From Mytilus californianus (lineage: Eukaryota > Mollusca > Bivalvia > Mytilida > Mytilidae), in NCBI RefSeq assembly GCF_021869535.1, contig NW_026262604.1, positions 55,266,247 to 55,330,246 on the forward strand: DNA of 64,000 nucleotides, in the 5' to 3' direction. The first letter of the stretch is position 1, and each line of letters opens with the position of its first letter. Made by a program: the position numbers and the translations under genes. The notes beneath the pieces are model-generated. The model ran no database searches, was not told where the DNA came from, and was given only the letters and a program-made list of their open reading frames with translations. Below, in pieces: positions 58,217-64,000 of this stretch.

Positions 58217-58365
58217 ATGGCATATAATTTAACTCAAAAATGGAACCAGGACTATCGATTAAAACTTTATCCAACAGTCTATATTCAGTGCGTTATCTTG
58301 GTATTAGGATTTATCGGAAACATTGTCGTTCTTGGAGTGTATTCCTTTCGCATGAAGGAAACAAA
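58217..58365 (+). pseudogene. Class A GPCR, copy 3, 5' stub only
   Basis: Begins at ATG 58217, equivalent to the second ATG (residue 4) of copy 2; the first ATG is changed (CACGAA). It matches through the first membrane segment to FRMKE, then diverges abruptly after ATGAAGGAAAC at about 58361. The following sequence (AAGCGCGAAAGCGCTG) is unrelated. The 265-bp 5' flank is shared with copy 2. It cannot make a receptor. Confidence 0.88.
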
Positions 58366-58999
58366 GCGCGAAAGCGCTGTAAAGGCAGTTAATTACAGGT
58401 TGTGTGTATTTTTAGTCCAGTTATATCATTATCTTGCATAGTACATTGTACTTATCAGAGGTGGCTTTCAGTATTTAAGATTTAAAGTTCTCTAATGATA
58501 TTGAACAAGTTTTATGAATGTCATATTCTGAGCACTATATGAAGGCGATTGTTCTCACTTGTTTATGAACTAGTGCATTATGTCCAGTTTGTACCTTTTT
58601 TATTTATGTTTATAGTCAAATACTGTTTAAAAAAGTTTGGCATTTTCTTTTTAGTAATAAGTAAATGTTATCAACTGTATTTTATTCAACTTTGCAAGTG
58701 TGGTTTGTTACTGGTACGTACAATGTATAGATGATAGTTGTTTCATTGGCAATCATAACACATCTCCTTATTTATATAATGATCTATATTCAACGACCTC
58801 AGGTACACAAAAAATGTATGTAACTAAACAATGATGGGAAACCTTTGACTTCTTTTTTATATAAACTTTTGATTTGGTACCATAGAACTATGTAGAATAA
58901 ATGTACATTGCAACATGTCAACGCTTTCAATGACAATACTTTTTTTAGAAACTATAACTCCAAGTAAAATTATATTTCCAAGTATAAAGTAATTTACGA
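58366..58999. other. Unassigned, with a family C fragment
   Basis: A 45-bp family C end piece lies at 58732-58776 (AGTTGTTTCATTGGCAATCA). The frame at 58549-58734 has no recognised family. Confidence 0.45.
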
Positions 59000-60083
59000 A
59001 TGAAACAAGAGTGCACACGCTGAAATGTCTCGCCTTCTTTACTAATCATTGATATTATGTTTATAGTCCTAAATATAAAGCTTTATTACAACTGTCACAT
59101 AAACTTAACATTAACCAAGTAAACAAAACATTGACCAATGAACCAAGAAAATGAGGTCAAGGTCAGATTAACCATGCTAGGCAGGCATGTACAGCTAACA
59201 ATCCTTCCATACAACAAATATAGTTGACCTATTGCTTATAGTATAAGAAAAACAGACCAAAACACAAAATCTTAAAACTGAACAATGAACCTTGAAAATG
59301 AAATCAAGGTAAAAAAAAACCTGTGTTACTGACAAATAGATCATAAAATATTTCCATACACCAAATATAGTTGAACTATTGCATACAGTATTCGAAAAAA
59401 AGACCAAAACTCAAAAACTTAACTTTGACTACTGAACCATGAAAATGAGGTCAAGGTCAGATGACACCTGCCAGCTAGACATGTACACCTTACAATCATT
59501 CCATACACCAAATATAGTAGACATATTGCATACAGTATAAGAAAAACAGACCAAAACACAAAAACTTAACTATAACCACTAAACCATGAAAATGAGGTCA
59601 AGGTCAGATGACACCTGCCAGTTCGACATGTACACCTTACAGTCCTTCCATACACCGAATATACTAGACCTATTGCTTATAGTATCTGAGATATGGACTT
59701 GACCACCAAAACTTAACCTTGTTCACTGATCCATGAAATGAGGTCGAGGTCAAGTGAAAACTGTCTGACGGGCATGAGGACCATGCAAGGTACGCACATA
59801 CTAAATATAGTTATCCTATTACTTATAATAAGAGAGAATTTAACATTACAAAAAATCTTAACTTTTTTTTTCAAGTAGTCACTGAACCATGAAAATGAGG
59901 TCAAGGACATTGGACATGTGACTGACGGAAACTTCGTAACATGAGGCATCCATAAACAGAGTATGAAGCATCCAGACCTTCCACCTTCTAAAATATAAAG
60001 CTTTTAAGAAGTTAGCTAAAGCCGCCGCCGGATCACTATCCCTGTCGAGCTTTCTGCGACAAAAGTCGCAGGCTCGACAAAAA
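59000..60083 (-). repeat. Dispersed repeat family F, full length, inverted
   Basis: Runs from GAGTGCACACGCTGAAATGT to AAAGTCGCAGGCTCGACA. It is the reverse of 37092-37876 with one or two more internal ~190-bp monomers, each with AATGAGGTCAAGGTCAGATG-type wording. The frames at 59195-59407 and 59713-59949 are incidental. Confidence 0.9.
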
Positions 60084-60640
60084 GGAGTTCTTAATTAAGA
60101 AATAAACTGATTCACTGTCTGAGCGCAGCTGGATACACCCGCAGAGGTCCAACCCTGAACAGTTGGGGCAAAAATGGACACAATATTCAAGCTTGATACA
60201 GGTCTGAATTTGGATTGTAATTAAATATTTGACATATTATAGTTTCTGAATAAATGTAGTCAAAGAACTTGAAATCGGTTATATGAATTGAATTTATATT
60301 CAATTAAAGTTTTCTTGCTGTTGTGCAATACACTGTGCTCTTGCGCAATGCTTAATAAATCTGTTGCCAGACTATAAACAAATAAATTTCAATTTCTTCT
60401 CAATGTCATATTTGAAATTTATGAAAATCTATAGGGAGATTACATCAATAGCTATAAATAATTCACCAAAGTTTCATGCGAAATGCTTAAAGCATTTTTG
60501 AGTTGTTGTCCAAAAACTGGAAAATCCCCCCTTTTTTAATGAATAAAACCCCATAACTCAGAAATGTAAAATCTAAAATTAATAAAATTCTAAAGGGAGC
60601 TTACGGATTGATAATTTAGTCTTAGATGCAAGATTTTTTT
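60084..60640 (+). repeat. Probable dispersed repeat
   Basis: TGAGCGCAGCTGGATACACC, AGGTCCAACCCTGAACAGTT, TTCAAGCTTGATACAGG and TTGTGCAATACACTGTGCTC are familiar from bivalve genomes. A diverged relative (ACCCTGAACAGTTTGAGC) lies near 24601. No gene was seen. Confidence 0.5.
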
Positions 60641-60660
60641 ATCAGTTGTTAGTGGCTTTG

Positions 60661-61178
60661 AACTAGCTGTCAGTAAATGCGAGTACTCTCAGATCTGTAC
60701 TTAGTGTCTTTTTGTTGTTTGGATGTACAACTACCCGGCCACGACCACTTGTATTTGTATTTATCCATCTGATGAGTTAAGCCTCTTTCAACTGATTTTT
60801 ATAATGCGTTCTTATATTGTACTGTTACACCACTGTCCCAGGTTAGGGGGTGGGTTGGGATCCCGCTAACATGTTTAACCCCGCCACATTCTGTATGTAC
60901 ATGTATGTGCCTGTCCCAAGTCAGGAGCCTGTAATTCAGTGGTTTTCGTTTGTTTATGTGTTGCATATTTGTTATTCGTTCATTTTTTGTACATAAATTA
61001 GGCCGTTAGTTTTCTTGTTTGAATTGTTTTACATTGTCATTTTATAGCTCACAGTGTGGTATGTGCTTTGTTCATTGTTGAAGGCCGTACTGTGACCTAT
61101 AGCTGTTAATTTCTGTGTCATTTGGCCTCTTGTGGAGAGTTGTCTCATTGGCAATACCACATCTTCTTTTTTATATTT
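60661..61178 (-). repeat. Dispersed repeat family C, full length
   Basis: The best-preserved copy. On the minus strand it runs from AAGATGTGGTATTGCCAATG to GAGTACTCGCATTTACTGAC, including GGCTCCTGACTTGGGACAGG. Confidence 0.88.
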
Positions 61179-61461
61179 ACATCAACAGATATAAACAATT
61201 CACCAAAGTCAAGGTGAGACAACAAAACTTAGTTGTAAGATCTCTGAAATTTTTTACACGGTAGAAGTTTTTCTCATTGTTGGAGATTGTACGGTGACAG
61301 TAACACCTATAACTGCTTAACCCATTTCTTATGCACTTTGGTTCGATAAACTTACTGAATATCATACCATTTCTCCTTATTTTTATATGCATTTCAATTT
61401 ACATGTGCATGTAATTGTAAATATATATATATCAGAACAAACTTCATTGCGTCACTTTTAT
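61179..61461. other. Short spacer with a weak family C fragment
   Basis: 61250-61390 loosely follows the end of family C (GGAGATTGTACGGTGACAGT, ATCATACCATTTCTCC). The frame at 61177-61392 is incidental. Confidence 0.4.
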
Positions 61462-62272
61462 TTATGCATCCTTTGGCACAATACAAGTTCTAAAATTACA
61501 CAACATAAAACAACTAAATGTTATTTCAGATGAAAGTTTTGTTTCAGTTCCATTCATAGGATTTATTAGAATTTTGTATGTTTTGCCAAGTCCAATAATT
61601 AGCTCTATATTCACGTGTGAATTGGAGACTTTTCTATCCCGTATAAGAGTTTTGGAACTTATTCTGTTTCTTTTTTTTTTTTTTAAAGTGAGCAAACAAA
61701 TCTTGCACATTTAAACCTTTGTCTGCCATCACACTGTCACCTGGATCACATAATTGAACTATTCTACATCTTTCAACTATTTCACAGTCACTGGTACAAC
61801 CAACATATGCATTAGAGACATAGTTGACTAAACCACTAGGTGTCGAACATACAAGTATTTTCAGTGTTTCTGTTTTTATATGATGAAAAGGTTGTCTGAG
61901 CTCTAGGAGCTTTAGGTTTTATCACGGGATATTCTGTGCTGTCAATAATAATCCAAGTTGTAGGAAACTTTAATTTGAAGTTGGATGGCGAAAAATACCT
62001 GACTAAACCACTAAATGGCTAAGTGTTAGCCTCACGCCACTGTTTAGACATAAAAACAATCCATGTTTATACAATATTCTTAACACTAGTTTCAATCTAG
62101 AATCTAGACAGTTCAAAGTTGGTTGTATAGTGCCTCAATTTCATCAAAGTCATAAAAAAACTGATTTTCAAATGACACCCTATCAATTTGAAAATATATG
62201 TACAATGTATCTCAAACAATGTGCTGCTGGACCAAGTGTGGTCAAAACAAATAAAAATTTAGTATACAACTC

Positions 62273-62634
62273 TTAACCGGTATAAAAATGCATGGCTGTG
62301 TCACGTGTCTTCATTTCAAAATTCTCTGCTGAAAATATAGGCATTGATGGTGTTTGTTTAATTCCATCTGTGAAGCTCAACATTAGCTCGGCAGTTGGTG
62401 GTGGACAGTCATAAATCCTGTCTGCAGTATGAATGACTTCTTCAGGAAAACCAACTTTACAATCAAAACTTTCCTCTAGATTTCTACTACAATATTCATC
62501 AAGTTTAGTTCTTTTGTTTTCACAGGACACTGCCCTGATTTTTCTTTTTGCGGCCGATTCAGTCTCTTGCTTGGTCCAGAAAAATAGGCTGGGAATGGCA
62601 GTAGACTTAAGTCTCTGTATGGTGGGTTTGCGCC
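62273..62634 (-). pseudogene. Exon 2 (5' part) of the THAP transposase
   Basis: 120 codons open from the acceptor to an in-frame TAA. It contains the end of the THAP domain, a Lys/Arg-rich linker (SAAKRKIRA), a region with YDCPPPTAELMLSF, and HFYTG, which normally leads into the catalytic domain. The plus-strand frame at 62433-62666 is its shadow. Confidence 0.8.
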
Positions 62635-63171
62635 CTGACAAATGTTATAAAACATTAGTTTTTTGATAATTAAATGAACTTCCATTAGCAATGCATACTT
62701 TGTACTACCTGGCAAAATATTAACTAGATATATTCATTACAATCTGGATAAAACTATGTTAGCCTGATTCAATGTATGTTATGTAAATCCAAAGGACAAA
62801 CAATGAGAGACTTATGCAACAAACGTACATTGTTTGTACCTAAATAACTATAATATAGATGAGAGCATGTCATTGATATTTTTCAAGAAAGTCTATGCTT
62901 ATGCATTCCTGTCATTACTACATTAGCATAATTACTGCTAAAATAATTCTCAGTATGATATACCTTTGTAAGAAATCATTATAATTGTAGCAAGCACCAA
63001 AAAATCTCAAACAGATCACATTGAATCGTAATCCAAAAAATTATGACGTCTTGAATTAACCACCCCCTTTTATAATCTAAAACGATAATTGCGGTTGTAA
63101 ACAAACTTTGGTTTATTCGCATGGCGATTACATATATAACTATATATTTTAAAAAGAAAATAGAGTTTTAC

Positions 63172-63368
63172 CATGAATAGTTTTCTGCACGTAGTCTTTT
63201 TCAGTAAAATGTGCCTTGCAAACAACAGCTGATTGAGATGGATTGTTCTCGTCAAATCTGCGTATGGGCCATGGCGGCGATCCAACTTTTCCTTCTTTTT
63301 AAGTCATTTGGAAATGCATGTCCTCCTCTTAAATGACATCCAGGTACACAACAACAAGTAGTTGGCAT
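63172..63368 (-). pseudogene. Exon 1 of the THAP transposase
   Basis: It carries the first Cys pair (C-V-P-G-C), the Phe-Pro and Trp characteristic of THAP, then Cys-Lys-Ala-His, completing a C2CH zinc site. The length of 197 nt is one more than the splice phase needs, matching the frameshift seen near 63260. The donor is ATTCATG|GTAAAA. Confidence 0.85.
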
Positions 63369-63434
63369 CGTTAATTAAAAATGCAACTGTAATAGTTGCA
63401 CAGTATGTATGTACTTCGAGATTCCGCCAGTGTA

Positions 63435-63486
63435 GACGCACCCCTTGATTGACTGCAAGAGACGCACCCCTTGATTGACTGCAAGG
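63435..63486 (+). repeat. 26-bp tandem duplication
   Basis: GACGCACCCCTTGATTGACT followed by GCAAGA occurs twice, at 63435 and 63461. The minus-strand frames at 63304-63602 cross it and are not genes. Confidence 0.9.
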
Positions 63487-64000
63487 GTACAGCGGATCCA
63501 TGTACACTCCCTTAGGATTATTGGAGATGTGTCCTTTACAATATTAACCCACCACCAGAACAATCCCCACCCCAACACCGCCCAAGGGAGCGTGTAGGAC
63601 ACCGGGAAGTCTGGTATTATGGTGGAGGAAGCCGAAGTACTCGGAGAGAACCACCGGGCAGTGTAGAAATCGGAAGTTTAAGAACAGGCTCGGCTACCAC
63701 GGCGCCACCTATTCAGGAACGATAATTTGCTACTTTATATAACTTCGATATAACAATAACGTTAGACGGGTTCACGTGCATAAACAGAAATGCGCTTTAA
63801 ATTGTATAATATAATTCATGTTCAGTCGATCTTTAATTATTATATCAACGACTGAAATGATTTATAAACATCTAGATTGCAGATAACACTCGAAATTAAC
63901 CCGACCTCTTTCCACACGGAATTCAAATAATTCTAGTTTGTCCATCGGTTGACTGCTTATAATGCAAAATACAAATATATCAAAAGTTTTAAAAACTAAC
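63487..64000. other. Unassigned
   Basis: Upstream of the THAP transposase. No promoter, gene or recognised inverted end was identified. Confidence 0.4.

Larger units (their letters stand above)
61462..63368 (-). pseudogene. THAP-domain DDE transposase, two exons, decayed
   Basis: The start at 63368 reads MPTTCCCVPGCHLRGGHAFP, the N-terminus of a THAP zinc finger; WIAAM and VVCKAHFTEKDY follow after a frameshift near 63260. Exon 1 ends at 63172 before GT; exon 2 starts at 62634 after TTTGTCAG, and the joined frame restores Gly-Arg-Lys-Pro then LKSTAIPSLFF, the normal THAP end. A stop at 62273 follows HFYTG, but homology continues in frame (TKFLFVLTTLGPAAH). The catalytic domain then appears in pieces: FMTLMKLRHYTTNFELS, IIIDSTEYPVIKPKAPRAQ (first Asp at 61941-61943), SDCEIVERC (second Asp at 61787-61789), GDSVMADKGLNVQDLF and the C-terminal NIELIIGLGKTYKIL ending at 61462. 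Family knowledge: THAP plus DDE_Tnp_4-type domains occur in ISL2EU/IS4EU-like DNA transposons. At least five frameshifts or stops exclude function. Confidence 0.88.

Noticed and set aside
62433-62666. 77-codon plus-strand frame
   Set aside because: It is antisense to the THAP transposase exon 2, whose motifs and splice sites explain the region.
63070-63602. Separate small minus-strand genes upstream of the transposase
   Set aside because: The frames overlap THAP exon 1 in the wrong phase or cross a 26-bp tandem duplication; the THAP reading accounts for the conserved residues.

Overview
This is eukaryotic, AT-rich, intergenic-looking DNA. Its dispersed repeats look like those I associate with marine mussels (bivalve molluscs, probably Mytilus or a relative); that assignment is from memory, not a search. 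No bacterial gene organisation, rRNA, CRISPR array or operon is present. Most of the 64 kb is nested mobile and tandemly repeated DNA, and most open reading frames over 60 codons are chance or repeat-derived.

Layout. 1-6600: dispersed repeats, a small palindrome, a 24-bp G run and a diverged direct duplication. 6635-8115: the last exon and 3'UTR of an asparagine-rich gene, the UTR carrying a 42-bp tandem repeat. 8190-13740: dispersed repeats, a LINE-like tail and CRE-like sites. 13741-27216: a long inverted repeat (arms about 1.4 kb) whose left arm is split by a decayed LINE retrotransposon, itself interrupted by a short-repeat composite and by a 4.45-kb TTAA-flanked element. 28891-28975: a tRNA-like sequence. 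29710-51710: a 22-kb foldback structure with 38-bp identical termini, an 11-bp target-site duplication, and two inverted arrays of a ~190-bp satellite (4.2 kb and 7.4 kb) around a repeat-rich 9.6-kb core. 51722-53060: a cluster of a 15-bp motif in both orientations. 53070-58365: a triplicated class A G-protein-coupled receptor gene: one frameshifted copy, one intact, one 5' stub. 59000-61180: dispersed repeats. 61462-63368 (minus strand): a decayed two-exon transposase gene with an N-terminal THAP zinc finger and a DDE catalytic domain.

The genes do not form a pathway. The plausible host genes are the asparagine-rich terminal exon and the intact receptor at 56433-57476. The most unusual object is the 22-kb foldback: its termini and 11-bp duplication indicate that one transposition unit carries both satellite arrays. 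Its length and TSD size fit Mutator-like (MULE) or foldback elements, but no transposase was recognised inside it.
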